Notes: generated by a model not told the origin, from the sequence alone. Shown: positions 41,381-50,798, counted from the stretch's first letter. The stretch: 64,000 nucleotides of DNA from REEB509 sp049314555 (GCA_049314555.1 JBMOEW010000004.1:56735-120734); one strand, 5' to 3'. Made by a program: numbers and translations.

Positions 41381-42022
41381 CTACCGCCACGCCAGCGGCT
41401 TGTGCCACGTCGCCACCGAAATAAACCCGGCCGCGACAGCGGCGGCCCATAACGCCGCTAAGCCAATCCAATTAAAGGCCGCTGCCCCTAAGGTCGCGCC
41501 GACCGCCATGCCAAGCCATAAGCTGGCCTGAAAACCCCAGCCGGTCGTGCTTTGCCCCATGACCAGATTGGCCAGCCGTTGGCCAAGGCCAACCAACGCA
41601 CCGGTCATATACGTCAACCCAACGCGCACTCTCCCGTCGCGTTCAAACACTGCATTCTCGGCCCCCATCGCAAAAGCGAGCACCAAGCCCGCCACTAGGG
41701 TGACTCCTGCAGTAGCCAGGACAGCCGCCAGAGAAACCGCAATAGCAACCAACGCCAACACCGCTCCCGCGCGCTTGGCTTGCGCCCTTCGGCCAATCAC
41801 CACACCGAACGCAACCCCAAGCGTAAAAATCCCCATCAAAGCCCCAGCCAAAGCCGCCTCTGGCCAATGACCCGCCAGCCCCACGCCTAGGCGCGTTGTG
41901 TTGCCGCTCATGAAGGAAACAAAGAACCCCCCGAGCGCCAAAAACCCTAACGCGTCCACAAAGCCTGCTAGGCAGGATAGTCCGACCGCGAACTGCCGGG
42001 CCCGCTCGTCAAGCGTGTCCAT
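41381..42022 (-). CDS. DUF1275 (YoaK family) membrane protein
   Basis: A 213-residue protein with about six hydrophobic helices. Diagnostic pieces are CLAGFVDALGFLALGG, FVSFMSGNTTRLGVGLA and VGLTYMTGALVGLGQRLA, as in DUF1275/YoaK. The function is unproven. It starts 14 nt inside the 3' end of the ATP12 gene, so the two are coupled. The 3' end is 8 nt from copy 2 of the 120-bp repeat. Confidence 0.93.
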   Translation of the reverse strand: MDTLDERARQFAVGLSCLAGFVDALGFLALGGFFVSFMSGNTTRLGVGLAGHWPEAALAGALMGIFTLGVAFGVVIGRRAQAKRAGAVLALVAIAVSLAAVLATAGVTLVAGLVLAFAMGAENAVFERDGRVRVGLTYMTGALVGLGQRLANLVMGQSTTGWGFQASLWLGMAVGATLGAAAFNWIGLAALWAAAVAAGFISVATWHKPLAWR

Positions 42023-42755
42023 TGTGCCGCTCTATCTCTATCGCTGCAAACCACACCTCAAGCGCTGACAACTCCAGCCGCACGCGCGCGATCCGCGCTT
42101 CGAGGTCATCGTCTTGGCCCCAGGTCTCTAGGCTCCAGAGCTCTTCCAGGGCAGCGGCGGCAAACAGTTCTTCCTTGGCCGGATGGGTGCGATGGGCAAT
42201 GCACAGGCCAAGCACCACCGAGCCGGTGAGGCCTGTGGCGTGGGCAAGGCCGGTGAGCGCGTAATCATCCAGGCGCAGCGCAATGGCAGCAATTTGGATG
42301 AGCGCTTTTGGGGCCTGGGGGTGAGCCACCACGCCGGGCACCGCCACGAGTGGCACGCTCAGCGCCTCGCGCGCCCAGCTGAGCGGTCCATCCCAGGCCT
42401 GAGCTTGGCGTTGAACGAGCGCTTCTGGGGCCATTGCGCGATGGCACAGCAGGTCTGTTTCGCCGTATTTTGCGATCATCGCTGCCATCTCGTCGCGGGC
42501 CAAGGGCGTGCGGTCGATGGCCACGTTGGCTAGGCGCGTGAGCGGCATGGTGTGGGGGTCGATGTGTTCGGCCTGGTTTGCCCACTCTTGGACGATCGCG
42601 TCTGCCAGGGTCGCTGTTGGCACTTCCAACGCCGCTTTGGCGGGCGTCTTGACGGGGCGACCGTCCAGGGTGACGGCAAATCCAGACCCTGTTTTTGCAA
42701 CCGCGGCTTGCTTGTAGAACCGACGCGGCAGCGTGATCGCTTCGCCCTTAATCAT
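42009..42755 (-). CDS. ATP12 family F1-ATPase assembly chaperone
   Basis: A 248-residue protein related to mitochondrial ATP12, which chaperones the F1 alpha subunit. Typical patterns are LDGRPVKTPAKAALEVP, VQEWANQAEHIDPHTMPLTRLAN and GLAHATGLTGSVVLGL. It is a marker of alphaproteobacteria. The ATG at 42755 overlaps the end of the HAD gene by 8 nt; the frame extends 14 codons further but those residues are not family-like. No ATP synthase genes are in the window. Confidence 0.93.
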   Translation of the reverse strand: MIKGEAITLPRRFYKQAAVAKTGSGFAVTLDGRPVKTPAKAALEVPTATLADAIVQEWANQAEHIDPHTMPLTRLANVAIDRTPLARDEMAAMIAKYGETDLLCHRAMAPEALVQRQAQAWDGPLSWAREALSVPLVAVPGVVAHPQAPKALIQIAAIALRLDDYALTGLAHATGLTGSVVLGLCIAHRTHPAKEELFAAAALEELWSLETWGQDDDLEARIARVRLELSALEVWFAAIEIERHNGHA

Positions 42756-43428
42756 GGGCCCGTCCCTGCGCGGCAAAGGCATCCAAGGCGGCGCCAAGGG
42801 CCTGCATATCTTGCGCGATGTGATGGGCCCCGCCCTCTTCGATTTCAGCCGGTGTGTGGAACCCCCAACTCACCCCTTGGGCCAAACAGCCCGCTTCGCG
42901 CGCCATGATCATGTCAAAGCTGGTGTCGCCGATCATCACCGCGTCAGCGGCCGCCACATCCACCGCCTTCAGGTTCAAAAGCAGCATGTGCGGGTGCGGC
43001 TTGCCGGGGCCATCTTCGGCGCAATGGGCGGCGTCAAACAGATCGCGGACGCCATGCCGATCCAGAAAGTGATCGACCCCGCGGCGCACCTTGCCGGTGG
43101 CAACGCCCAGCAGCCAGCCTTGCGCTTTCAGGCGGCGGATCAAGGCCTCTGCGCCTTCATACAGGGGTTCGATGAGGCCGTTTTCGCGGTTGGTGATGAA
43201 CGCCTGGCGATAGGCTTGCGCCAACGCGGGGTAACGCTCTTCTTCGAGGTCTGGGGCCAAGACCTTGATCGCTGGCACCAGCGATAGCCCAACGATGCGG
43301 CGGGTTTGGTCATACGTCGGCGGGTCCAGGCCGATGCCTGCGAAAGCCTGCGCCATCGCTTCGCCGATCGAACGGCGGCTGTCGACGAGGGTGCCATCGA
43401 GGTCAAATACGGCGAGTTTGGCGGTCAT
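42748..43428 (-). CDS. HAD-superfamily hydrolase (phosphoglycolate phosphatase-like)
   Basis: A 226-residue phosphatase. Motif I is VFDLDGTLVDS, motif II lies in GVATGK, motif III in GKPHP, and motif IV in MIGDTSFDMIMAREAG. The helical cap between motifs I and II is of the beta-phosphoglucomutase/Gph type. The substrate may be a small phosphorylated metabolite. It overlaps the ATP12 gene by 8 nt and lies 56 nt from the rluC stop. Confidence 0.92.
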   Translation of the reverse strand: MTAKLAVFDLDGTLVDSRRSIGEAMAQAFAGIGLDPPTYDQTRRIVGLSLVPAIKVLAPDLEEERYPALAQAYRQAFITNRENGLIEPLYEGAEALIRRLKAQGWLLGVATGKVRRGVDHFLDRHGVRDLFDAAHCAEDGPGKPHPHMLLLNLKAVDVAAADAVMIGDTSFDMIMAREAGCLAQGVSWGFHTPAEIEEGGAHHIAQDMQALGAALDAFAAQGRAHD

Positions 43429-43484
43429 GGGCTTTGGTTAAGGCACAAGCCGGCCGACATCCAGCGCGAAAGCTGCCCCTTGAT

Positions 43485-44483
43485 TTACTCAAAGGCCGCG
43501 AAGGCGTTTTTGCCGTCGCTCTCTTCAAAGCCAATCGCTGCGAAGGTTTGCTTCATGTGGTCTGGCAGCGGGGCCTGCAGCTTCAGGGTCTTGCCGTTGG
43601 GGTGGGGCAAAGCAATGGCGCGGGCATGCAGATGCAAGCGGTTGGGCAGCTCGCCTGGCACTTCGCGCTCGCACCGGTATTTGGGATCGCCCAGGATCGC
43701 GTGTCCGATTTCGGCCATGTGGAAGCGCAGCTGGTGAGTGCGGCCAGTGACGGGCTTGAGCGCCACCCATGACAAGCGCGGGGCTGCTTCCGACATGATG
43801 GTGTAGTCGGTGATCGCGTGGACGGCGCCTTCGTCCTTCTGGACGCACTGCACCATCATTTCGCGGTCGGCATCGTGGGCACCGGGGGCTTTGCGCATCC
43901 AGCCGCGGATTTGGCCTTGGCCGGGCCTGGGGCAGCCAAGCACCACGGCCCAGTACACTTTTTCCATCTCGCGGCCGCGGAAGGCTGCGGCCAAGGTTGC
44001 AGCTGCGGCGGCGTGGCGGGCCAACACCAGGACGCCAGTTGTGTCGCGGTCCAAGCGGTGGACCAGCTTTGGTTTGTTGTCGCGCTCAAAGGCCAGCGCC
44101 GGCAGCATGGCATCGATGTGGCGCAGGGTGTTGGTGCCGCCTTGCACCGCCAAGCCAAACGGCTTGTTGAGGACGATGATGTCATCGTCTTTGTGCATCA
44201 CCAAATTGCGGATGAACTCCACGTCTTTGGCAGCGACGCCGTGGCCCTCTTGCTCTGGCGGGGGTTTCAGCGGTAGCGGCGGCACACGCACGGCCTGGCC
44301 CGGGGTGACGCGGTCATTGGCTTTGACCCGCGCGCCATCCACCCGCAACTGTCCGGTGCGGGCAAACTTTTCGATCTGCCCTTGGGTGAGGGTTGGGAAC
44401 CTGCGCTTGAGGAACCGGTCGAGGCGCTGTTCGCCGTCGTCGTCGCCCACCACGACAGTCTGCACACTTTGGACCGCAGTCAC
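43485..44483 (-). CDS. rluC: 23S rRNA pseudouridine synthase RluC-like
   Basis: A 332-residue enzyme. The N-terminal S4 domain (RLDRFLKRRFPTLTQGQIEK) is followed by the RluA-type catalytic domain with the catalytic Asp in HRLDRDTTGVLVLA. The C-terminus has GRTHQLRFHMAEIGH. RluC modifies three sites in helices 39-90 of 23S rRNA in E. coli; the sites here are inferred. GTG at 44483 overlaps the crcB stop (GTGA) and starts the protein just before the S4 domain. An ATG at 44519 lies within crcB. Confidence 0.9.
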   Translation of the reverse strand: MTAVQSVQTVVVGDDDGEQRLDRFLKRRFPTLTQGQIEKFARTGQLRVDGARVKANDRVTPGQAVRVPPLPLKPPPEQEGHGVAAKDVEFIRNLVMHKDDDIIVLNKPFGLAVQGGTNTLRHIDAMLPALAFERDNKPKLVHRLDRDTTGVLVLARHAAAAATLAAAFRGREMEKVYWAVVLGCPRPGQGQIRGWMRKAPGAHDADREMMVQCVQKDEGAVHAITDYTIMSEAAPRLSWVALKPVTGRTHQLRFHMAEIGHAILGDPKYRCEREVPGELPNRLHLHARAIALPHPNGKTLKLQAPLPDHMKQTFAAIGFEESDGKNAFAAFE

Positions 44484-44848
44484 GCCAAGCCTCGTCCCAG
44501 GGCTAACCCGGCAAAGCATGCCAGGATCGAAAGAGCCACTGATGCTGTGATGTAGCTGAAAGCGCTGACAAACGCACTCTGTTCAAACAGGCGCAGGGCT
44601 TCCAGCGAAAATGCAGAGAAAGTAGTGAAGCCGCCGAGCACGCCCACCAGCAAAAAGGCCCGCAGGCTTTTGTCGGCCTCGGCCAAAGTTGCGGCCAAGA
44701 AACCCATGACCAGCCCGCCCAGCACGTTCACAATCAAAGTGCCCCACGGAAAACTTGGGCCAAACCAGGCGGCCGCTTGCACGCCCATCGCGAACCGCGC
44801 CACCGCCCCCAAGGCTCCTCCGGCCGCTACCCACAGATAGATTTGCAT
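44480..44848 (-). CDS. crcB: Fluoride channel CrcB/Fluc
   Basis: A 122-residue membrane protein with four helices. It has GGALGAVARF, LIVNVLGGLVMGF, and GVLGGFTTFSAFSLE, the conserved motifs of fluoride exporters. A fluoride riboswitch is not visible in the 9 nt before the start, which lies directly after the preceding gene. It sits between two pseudouridine synthase genes and is translationally coupled to rluC. Confidence 0.95.
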   Translation of the reverse strand: MQIYLWVAAGGALGAVARFAMGVQAAAWFGPSFPWGTLIVNVLGGLVMGFLAATLAEADKSLRAFLLVGVLGGFTTFSAFSLEALRLFEQSAFVSAFSYITASVALSILACFAGLALGRGLA

Positions 44849-44857
44849 CCGGTTGCC

Positions 44858-45619
44858 CTACCCTTCGCCTGCCGGGTCGTGCCAGTTGTTTGCGAGTGGC
44901 AGGCCCAAGGCCTCGCAAGCAGCAATCAGATCGGCTGGCGCTGGTGCCGCATAGGTCGCTTGACCGCCAAGCGGGTGCGGAACGCTTAATCGGGCTGCGT
45001 GCAGCATCAGGCGCGGGATCGCCACGCCCGCCAGCGAAAATAGGCCTCCGTATTTGGCGTCGCCTGCGATCGGGTGGCCGATGTGGGCCGCGTGGGCGCG
45101 CAATTGATGCATGCGCCCGGTTTGGGGGAAGAACGCCACGAGCGCCGCGGCGGGCGTGCTGGCGAGGGTTTTATAGCGGGTGATCGCTGCCTGAGCACCA
45201 GGGTGGTCTGGCGGACAGGGACGCATCAGGTCCAGCGCCCCTGGGCGGGTGGACTTGTGCAGCGGCTGATCGATCATGCCTTCGGGCGCTTGCACCGGGC
45301 CACCGCAGACGATGGCCAGATAGGTCTTTTGGGTCGCTCGGCTGGCAAAGGCTTGAGACAGCTCTGCGGTCGCTGGCTTCGTGCGACCGGCGATGATCAC
45401 GCCGGAGGTTTCGCGGTCCAGCCGGTGGATCAGGCGCGGCACGCGGCCCTTTGGCGTGACGAAGGCGGCCATTAGATCATCAAGCGACAAATCCACGCCG
45501 GAGCCCCCCTGCGAGGCCAAGCCAGGCGGCTTGTCGAACACCATCAGTGCCTTGTCCGCGTGGATCACGAGGGATCTGGCGAAGGCTGCGTGGTCTGGGG
45601 AAAGGGGGCGCTCACCCAC
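44858..45619 (-). CDS. RluA-type pseudouridine synthase lacking an S4 domain
   Basis: A 253-residue enzyme with the catalytic motif HRLDRETSGVIIAGR and GRMHQLRAHAAHIGHPI. The N-terminus VIHADKALMVFDKPPGLASQ lacks an S4 domain, so it is nearer to RluA/RluD-like short forms. The RNA target is unknown. GTG at 45619 overlaps the rarA stop by 8 nt; the frame continues upstream, but inside rarA. Confidence 0.88.
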   Translation of the reverse strand: MGERPLSPDHAAFARSLVIHADKALMVFDKPPGLASQGGSGVDLSLDDLMAAFVTPKGRVPRLIHRLDRETSGVIIAGRTKPATAELSQAFASRATQKTYLAIVCGGPVQAPEGMIDQPLHKSTRPGALDLMRPCPPDHPGAQAAITRYKTLASTPAAALVAFFPQTGRMHQLRAHAAHIGHPIAGDAKYGGLFSLAGVAIPRLMLHAARLSVPHPLGGQATYAAPAPADLIAACEALGLPLANNWHDPAGEG

Positions 45620-46919
45620 CGGCGTTGGCCTTGTCGCGCAGGGCTTGCCAGTGGGCGATCCGCTCGGCCACGCGGGCTTCAGACCCGCGACCGCTTGGGC
45701 GATAGAAATTCTGGCGGGGCATTTGGTCTGGAAAGTAGGATTGGCCGGAAAAGCCATCCGGGCTGTCATGGTCGTAGGCATAGCCTGCCCCATAGCCCAG
45801 GTCTTTCATCAGGCGGGTTGGGGCATTGCGGCTGTGCATCGGCGGTGGCAGGGAGCCGGTTTCTGCGGCGGCCACTTGGGCCGCCTTCCAGGCGGTGTAG
45901 ATCGCGTTCGACTTCGGCGCGCAGGCCAAATGGGTCACCGCTTGAGCGAGGTGAAGCTCTGCCTCCGGCTGCCCCAGAAACTCCACCGCCTGCTTGGCAG
46001 CGGTTGCAACCAGCAGCGAGAGGGGGTCTGCCGCGCCAATGTCTTCAGCAGCGGCCCGCACAAGCCGACGGGCGATGAACAACGGTTCTTCCCCACCCCC
46101 CAGCATCCGGGCCAGCCAGTAAAGTGCTGCATCGGGATCTGATCCGCGGATGGACTTATGCAGGGCGGACACGAGGTCGTAGTGGGCTTCCCGGTCCTTG
46201 TCGTAGAGCGGGGCCCGCTTTTGCAGGCGCTTGGCGAGGGCATCTTCGTCCAGCGGGGCCTTTGGCGGATCCACCAGGAGCGAGTCCGCGAGGCCCAGGA
46301 GATAGCGGCCATCGCCATCGGCAAATGCCACGAGTCGTTCGCGGGCGGCGGCGGTTAGGGGCAGCTGCTGGCCCAAGTCTGCTTCGGCGCGCTGCAGCAG
46401 TTGTTCGAGGGCCGCTTCGGTCAGGGCGTTGAGCACAAAGACCTGTGCGCGGGACAAAACCGCGCCATTCAAGGCAAAGGACGGGTTTTCTGTGGTCGCG
46501 CCGATCAGCACGGCATCGCCGGTTTCAACGGGGCCAAGGAGGCTATCTTGCTGGGCCCGGTTGAAGCGATGGATCTCGTCTACGAACAGGGCCACGCCTT
46601 TGCCGGCTTCGCGCCGCGCGCGAGCGGTCTCGAACGCCTTGCGCAGGTCAGCCACGCCGGAATGGACCGCCGAAATCTGCATGAACTCCAGGCCTGCGGC
46701 CTCTGCCAGCAGGCGCGCGATTGTGGTTTTGCCGACGCCCGGCGGGCCCCACAGGATCAGCGAGCTTAGGCGTTTGGCGCTTACCATGCGGGTCAAGGCA
46801 CCGTCTGGGCCGAGCAAGTGGTCTTGGCCAACCACATCGCCCAGGGCGCGCGGACGCAGCCGATCTGCAAGGGGGGGCTTGGCCCCCAGGCTCACACCGG
46901 CCTGTTGAAACAGGTCCAT
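45612..46919 (-). CDS. rarA: Replication-associated recombination protein RarA (MgsA)
   Basis: A 435-residue AAA+ ATPase that acts at stalled replication forks. It has Walker A GPPGVGKTT, Walker B ALFVDEIHRF, sensor region GATTENPSFALN, and the C-terminal tetramer domain with KSIRGSDPDAALYWLARML. The ATG at 46919 lies 7 nt after the HtrA stop. The order HtrA-rarA-pseudouridine synthase is seen in related genomes. Confidence 0.95.
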   Translation of the reverse strand: MDLFQQAGVSLGAKPPLADRLRPRALGDVVGQDHLLGPDGALTRMVSAKRLSSLILWGPPGVGKTTIARLLAEAAGLEFMQISAVHSGVADLRKAFETARARREAGKGVALFVDEIHRFNRAQQDSLLGPVETGDAVLIGATTENPSFALNGAVLSRAQVFVLNALTEAALEQLLQRAEADLGQQLPLTAAARERLVAFADGDGRYLLGLADSLLVDPPKAPLDEDALAKRLQKRAPLYDKDREAHYDLVSALHKSIRGSDPDAALYWLARMLGGGEEPLFIARRLVRAAAEDIGAADPLSLLVATAAKQAVEFLGQPEAELHLAQAVTHLACAPKSNAIYTAWKAAQVAAAETGSLPPPMHSRNAPTRLMKDLGYGAGYAYDHDSPDGFSGQSYFPDQMPRQNFYRPSGRGSEARVAERIAHWQALRDKANAGG

Positions 46920-46926
46920 GTTGGCC

Positions 46927-48417
46927 TCACCGCCTGTAGGCGTATTCCGTCGCCTGCCCGTCTCGTTCCACGACAATTGTCCATTGGCCACCGCGGCCGG
47001 CGCGCAGGGCCTGTTCGACCTCCGCAGAGTTGCGCACCGGGCGGCCGTTGATCGCGCGGATGATATCGCCGCGCATCAGGTCTGGGCGCGCGGCGGCGGT
47101 TTCGCGCACCACCACTCCAGACAGGAATGGATCAAGGCCCGCATCTTCTGCGGCGGCCGGGGACAGGGTTACGATCACAGCCCCATCCAGGGGGTGGCGT
47201 CCAGATAGCACGCGGGCATCGGCGTCGCCTTCTGGGGGCGCTGCGGCGATCGCTGTCATGGCGATGGTTTCGACTCCGCGGCGCACGCTCAAGGGCACTT
47301 GCGCGCCTGGGGCTTGGGTGGCGAACTGATAGCGCAGGCCTTGCTCGTCGAAGATTTCAATGCCGCCCACTGTCAGGATGATGTCGTCTGGGCGCAGGCC
47401 GGCCTGGTCTGCGGAGGCCCCCGGAAAGACCTGCGTGATCGACACGCCATAAGGGCGCGGCAAACCGAGGCCACGGGCCATGCCGGCGGTTACAGGGGCG
47501 ACGCGGGCGCCAAGCCAGGGGCGCACCACGCGGCCGTCGGCAAGGGCCGATTCCACCACACGACGCACCATCTCGGAAGGGATGGCAAAGCCAATGCCAT
47601 TGGAGCCGCCGGACTGGGAGTAGATCGCCGTGTTGACGCCAACGAGCGCGCCGGTCATGTCCACCAGGGCCCCGCCGGAGTTGCCACGGTTGATGGCGGC
47701 ATCGGTCTGGATGAAGAAGCTGTAGTCGCTCACACCCACTTCTGTGCGCGCGACCGCCGATACAATGCCGGAGGTGACGGTTTGGGTGAGGCCAAAGGGA
47801 TTGCCAATCGCCAACACCATATCGCCCACCTTGACGTCGCGGGTATCGGCGAACGGCAGGGCCGGGAACGGCTGGTCAGCCCCCTCGATCTGAAGGACCG
47901 CCAAATCAGTGCGGGGATCAGAAAGCACGATCCGCGCCTCAAACTCGCGGCGGTCTGCGGTGATGATGCGCAGGGCGCTCGCCCCCTGCACGACGTGGTT
48001 GTTGGTGACGACCACGCCATCCGTTCGCACGATCACGCCTGAGCCCAACGACTGTTCGGCGCGCTCGCGCGGCACACCGCGGAAGCCTTCGCCAAAGCGG
48101 CGCATGGCTGGATCGTCGTAGACGCGGCCTTGGCTGCGGGTGCCGTCGCGGGTGGCAAACACGTTGACGACGGCCGGCGATGCCGATTGCGCCACGGGGG
48201 CCAACGACATCATCATCTCGCCGCGGGTGTTGGGTACGATGCGTTCGCCCACCGGGGGTTGGACGACAATTTCCGGGCCAGGTGGCGCTGCGGCCTGCGG
48301 CTCGCCGGACGGCGTGCGATTGCCAGGTTGGCATGCCACGAGCGCAAACGCCAAAAGCGCCACCGCCCAAATGGGCAGCAGCGCAGACGGTGCGGAAGGT
48401 TGATTCTGGTGCGTCAC
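46927..48417 (-). CDS. HtrA/DegP-type serine protease, lipoprotein form
   Basis: A periplasmic protease of about 496 residues. The N-terminus has a lipobox LVAC after a membrane segment. The triad is seen in TNNHVV (His), DLAVLQ (Asp) and GNSGGAL (Ser), and two PDZ domains follow (LRPDDIILTVGG, LMRGDIIRAINGR). Such proteases degrade misfolded envelope proteins. The start is unsure: GTG at 48417 gives a short signal peptide; GTG at 48423 and TTG at 48453 are alternatives. It follows rplQ by about 50 nt. Confidence 0.92.
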   Translation of the reverse strand: MTHQNQPSAPSALLPIWAVALLAFALVACQPGNRTPSGEPQAAAPPGPEIVVQPPVGERIVPNTRGEMMMSLAPVAQSASPAVVNVFATRDGTRSQGRVYDDPAMRRFGEGFRGVPRERAEQSLGSGVIVRTDGVVVTNNHVVQGASALRIITADRREFEARIVLSDPRTDLAVLQIEGADQPFPALPFADTRDVKVGDMVLAIGNPFGLTQTVTSGIVSAVARTEVGVSDYSFFIQTDAAINRGNSGGALVDMTGALVGVNTAIYSQSGGSNGIGFAIPSEMVRRVVESALADGRVVRPWLGARVAPVTAGMARGLGLPRPYGVSITQVFPGASADQAGLRPDDIILTVGGIEIFDEQGLRYQFATQAPGAQVPLSVRRGVETIAMTAIAAAPPEGDADARVLSGRHPLDGAVIVTLSPAAAEDAGLDPFLSGVVVRETAAARPDLMRGDIIRAINGRPVRNSAEVEQALRAGRGGQWTIVVERDGQATEYAYRR

Positions 48418-48467
48418 AGGCACAAAGATGCGCCTGACGGCTCCTTTGGACAAGGCCGGGTCAGATT

Positions 48468-48887
48468 TTAGCCTTCGTCGGTGTAGATGGCTTCGGGGCG
48501 CGGGCCGCTGTTTTGCCCTTTGACGGACTCATCGCGATCGACGAACTCGATCACCGCCACCGGGGCATTGTCGCCATGGCGGAAGCCGGCCTTCAGGATC
48601 CGTGTGTAGCCGCCGGCGCGCGTTTTGTACCGCGGGGCCAGCGTATCGACCAATTTCTTGGCTTGGGTTTCGTCCCGCAGACGCGACACGATCAAGCGGT
48701 GCGCGTGCAGGTCGCCGCGCTTGGCGAGCGTCACCAGCTTTTCCACCACAGGGCGCAATTCCTTGGCCTTGGGCAACGTGGTCACGATCTGCTCGTGCTT
48801 GATCAAGGCGGCCGCCATGTTGGCCAGCATCGCCGTGCGATGGCTGGCGGTGCGGTTCAACTTGCGGAAGGCGTGGCCGTGACGCAT
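48468..48887 (-). CDS. rplQ: 50S ribosomal protein bL17
   Basis: A 139-residue bL17. It begins MRHGHAFRKLNRTASHRTAM, a nearly invariant motif, and has YKTRAGGYTRILK. The C-terminal extra piece (DESVKGQNSG...) is short. It is the last gene of the ribosomal superoperon, 44 nt after rpoA. Confidence 0.97.
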   Translation of the reverse strand: MRHGHAFRKLNRTASHRTAMLANMAAALIKHEQIVTTLPKAKELRPVVEKLVTLAKRGDLHAHRLIVSRLRDETQAKKLVDTLAPRYKTRAGGYTRILKAGFRHGDNAPVAVIEFVDRDESVKGQNSGPRPEAIYTDEG

Positions 48888-48931
48888 GACTCAAAAGGCT
48901 CCAAACACAAGGCGCGCTGCGGGGCGCACCA

Positions 48932-49951
48932 TCAGACGTTTTCTTCGTACTTCTTGGCGAGATCTTCGATGTTGTCCGGGGGCCAATTGTCGACGGCCAT
49001 GCCCAGGTGCAAACCCATGGTGGCAAGGACTTCTTTGATCTCGTTGAGCGACTTGCGGCCGAAGTTCGGGGTGCGGAGCATTTCCGCTTCGGACTTCTGG
49101 ATCAGGTCGCCGATGTAAACGATGTTGTCGTTCTTCAGGCAGTTGGCGGAACGAACAGATAGTTCCAGCTCGTCCACTTTCTTCAACAGCGCCGGGTTGA
49201 AGGGCAGATCTGGCTTTTCGCCAACTTCGCGCTTCTGGCGGGGTTCTTCGAAGGTGACGAACACCTGCAGTTGCTCTTGCAAGATGCGTGCGGCATAGGC
49301 CACCGCATCTTCAGGCCGAACCGAGCCATCGGTGTCGATGTCCATGATCAGCTTTTCGTAGTCCAGCACTTGGCCAGACCGGGTGTTTTCCACGCGGTAG
49401 GCCACGCGCTTGACCGGCGAATAGATCGCGTCGATCGCGACCAGGCCAATCGGGGCATCGTCTGGACGGTTCTTTTCAGCCGGGACGTAGCCTTTGCCGG
49501 TGTTCACTGTGAGTTCAAGGCGCAGCGAACCGCCCTCATCCAGGGTGCAGATCACCAGTTCGGGATTGAGGATCTCAATGTCGCCAGTGGTTTGGATCTG
49601 GCTCGCGCGCACTTCGCCGGCTGTGTCTGCCTGCAGCATCAGGCGCTTTGGCCCCTCGCCGCGCATGCGGATCGCCACCTGCTTCAGGTTGAGCACGATG
49701 TCGGTAACGTCTTCGCGCACGCCCGGGATCGAGCTGAACTCATGCACGACGCCGTCAATTTGGACCGCCGTGATGGCCGCGCCCTGCAGTGACGACAGCA
49801 GCACCCGGCGCAACGCGTTGCCGATGGTCATGCCAAAGCCGCGCTCAAGCGGCTCGGCGATCAGCGAGGCGCGACGTGCGGGGTCGAAGCCATGCTCTAC
49901 AACAGGCTTCTTCGGCTTAATCAAATCCTGCCAGTTTTTCTGGATCGACAT
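48932..49951 (-). CDS. rpoA: RNA polymerase alpha subunit
   Basis: A 339-residue subunit. The N-terminal dimerisation domain has the motif MTIGNALRRVLLSSLQGAA, and the alpha-CTD lies at the end (SVRSANCLKNDNIVYIGDL, with TPNFGRKSLNEI). It assembles the core polymerase and contacts regulators and UP elements. Gaps to rpsK (67 nt) and rplQ (44 nt) are short. Confidence 0.98.
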   Translation of the reverse strand: MSIQKNWQDLIKPKKPVVEHGFDPARRASLIAEPLERGFGMTIGNALRRVLLSSLQGAAITAVQIDGVVHEFSSIPGVREDVTDIVLNLKQVAIRMRGEGPKRLMLQADTAGEVRASQIQTTGDIEILNPELVICTLDEGGSLRLELTVNTGKGYVPAEKNRPDDAPIGLVAIDAIYSPVKRVAYRVENTRSGQVLDYEKLIMDIDTDGSVRPEDAVAYAARILQEQLQVFVTFEEPRQKREVGEKPDLPFNPALLKKVDELELSVRSANCLKNDNIVYIGDLIQKSEAEMLRTPNFGRKSLNEIKEVLATMGLHLGMAVDNWPPDNIEDLAKKYEENV

Positions 49952-50018
49952 GGGTCTCTCAAATCAGAAGCAATGGTCCCAAAAGGCGACGCGCACCGGG
50001 CCTGCGGCCGCTCGCGAC

Positions 50019-50408
50019 TTAAACGCGGCGACGCTTGGGTGGACGGCAACCGTTGTGGGGAATGGGGGTCACGTCCTTGATGGAAGTGACAATGAAGCCA
50101 ACCGCCTGCAGCGCCCGCAGGGCGGATTCGCGACCGGACCCTGGGCCAGACACGTTCACCTCAAGGGTGCGCATGCCGTGCTCCATGGCCTTGCGGCCGG
50201 CGTCCTCAGCGGCGACCTGAGCGGCATAAGGCGTCGACTTGCGCGAGCCTTTGAAGTTCATGGTGCCAGACGACGACCAGGCGATCACGTTGCCTTGAGC
50301 ATCGGCGATCGTGACCATGGTGTTGTTAAAGCTGGCGTTCACATGCGCGACACCGGCAGCGATGTTTTTGCGTTCGCGCTTGCGGACGCGGGTGGCTTCC
50401 TTGGCCAT
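50019..50408 (-). CDS. rpsK: 30S ribosomal protein uS11
   Basis: A 129-residue uS11 with GVAHVNASFNNTMVTI and SGPGSGRESALRALQ. The C-terminus ends PHNGCRPPKRRRV, as is typical. It follows rpsM by 12 nt in the alpha part of the superoperon. Confidence 0.98.
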   Translation of the reverse strand: MAKEATRVRKRERKNIAAGVAHVNASFNNTMVTIADAQGNVIAWSSSGTMNFKGSRKSTPYAAQVAAEDAGRKAMEHGMRTLEVNVSGPGSGRESALRALQAVGFIVTSIKDVTPIPHNGCRPPKRRRV

Positions 50409-50420
50409 GGCGGCGTCCCC

Positions 50421-50798
50421 TTACTTCTTGGCTTGCTTTTTGCCGGCGATCGGCTTGGCGGGACCCTTGCGGGTGCGGGCGTTGGTGTGGGTGCGCTGGC
50501 CGCGCACCGGCAGACCTTTACGGTGACGCAGGCCACGGTAGCAGCCAAGGTCCATCAAACGCTTGATGTTGGTGGACACCTCGCGGCGAAGATCGCCCTC
50601 CACCGTGTAGTCCTTGTCGATCGCTTCGCGGATCTGGAGGACTTCGGCGTCGGTCAGTTGATTGACGCGACGGTCCGGCGTGAGGTTGACCTTCGTGCAG
50701 ATTTCCTGCGCGAAGTGTGGCCCGATCCCATGGATATACTGTAGCGCGATAACCACGCGCTTTTGGGTCGGAATGTTGACGCCGGCGATCCGGGCCAT
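50421..50798 (-). CDS. rpsM: 30S ribosomal protein uS13
   Basis: A 125-residue uS13. It starts MARIAGVNIPTQKR and has YIHGIGPHFAQEI and the basic tail RGQRTHTNARTRKGPAK. The ATG at 50798 matches the family start; an upstream frame extension is not real. It begins the alpha group, 195 nt after adk, where an internal promoter could lie. Confidence 0.98.
   Translation of the reverse strand: MARIAGVNIPTQKRVVIALQYIHGIGPHFAQEICTKVNLTPDRRVNQLTDAEVLQIREAIDKDYTVEGDLRREVSTNIKRLMDLGCYRGLRHRKGLPVRGQRTHTNARTRKGPAKPIAGKKQAKK

Noticed and set aside
44849..44857. Fluoride riboswitch before crcB
   Set aside because: The start lies 9 nt after the previous gene and there is no room for the structure.
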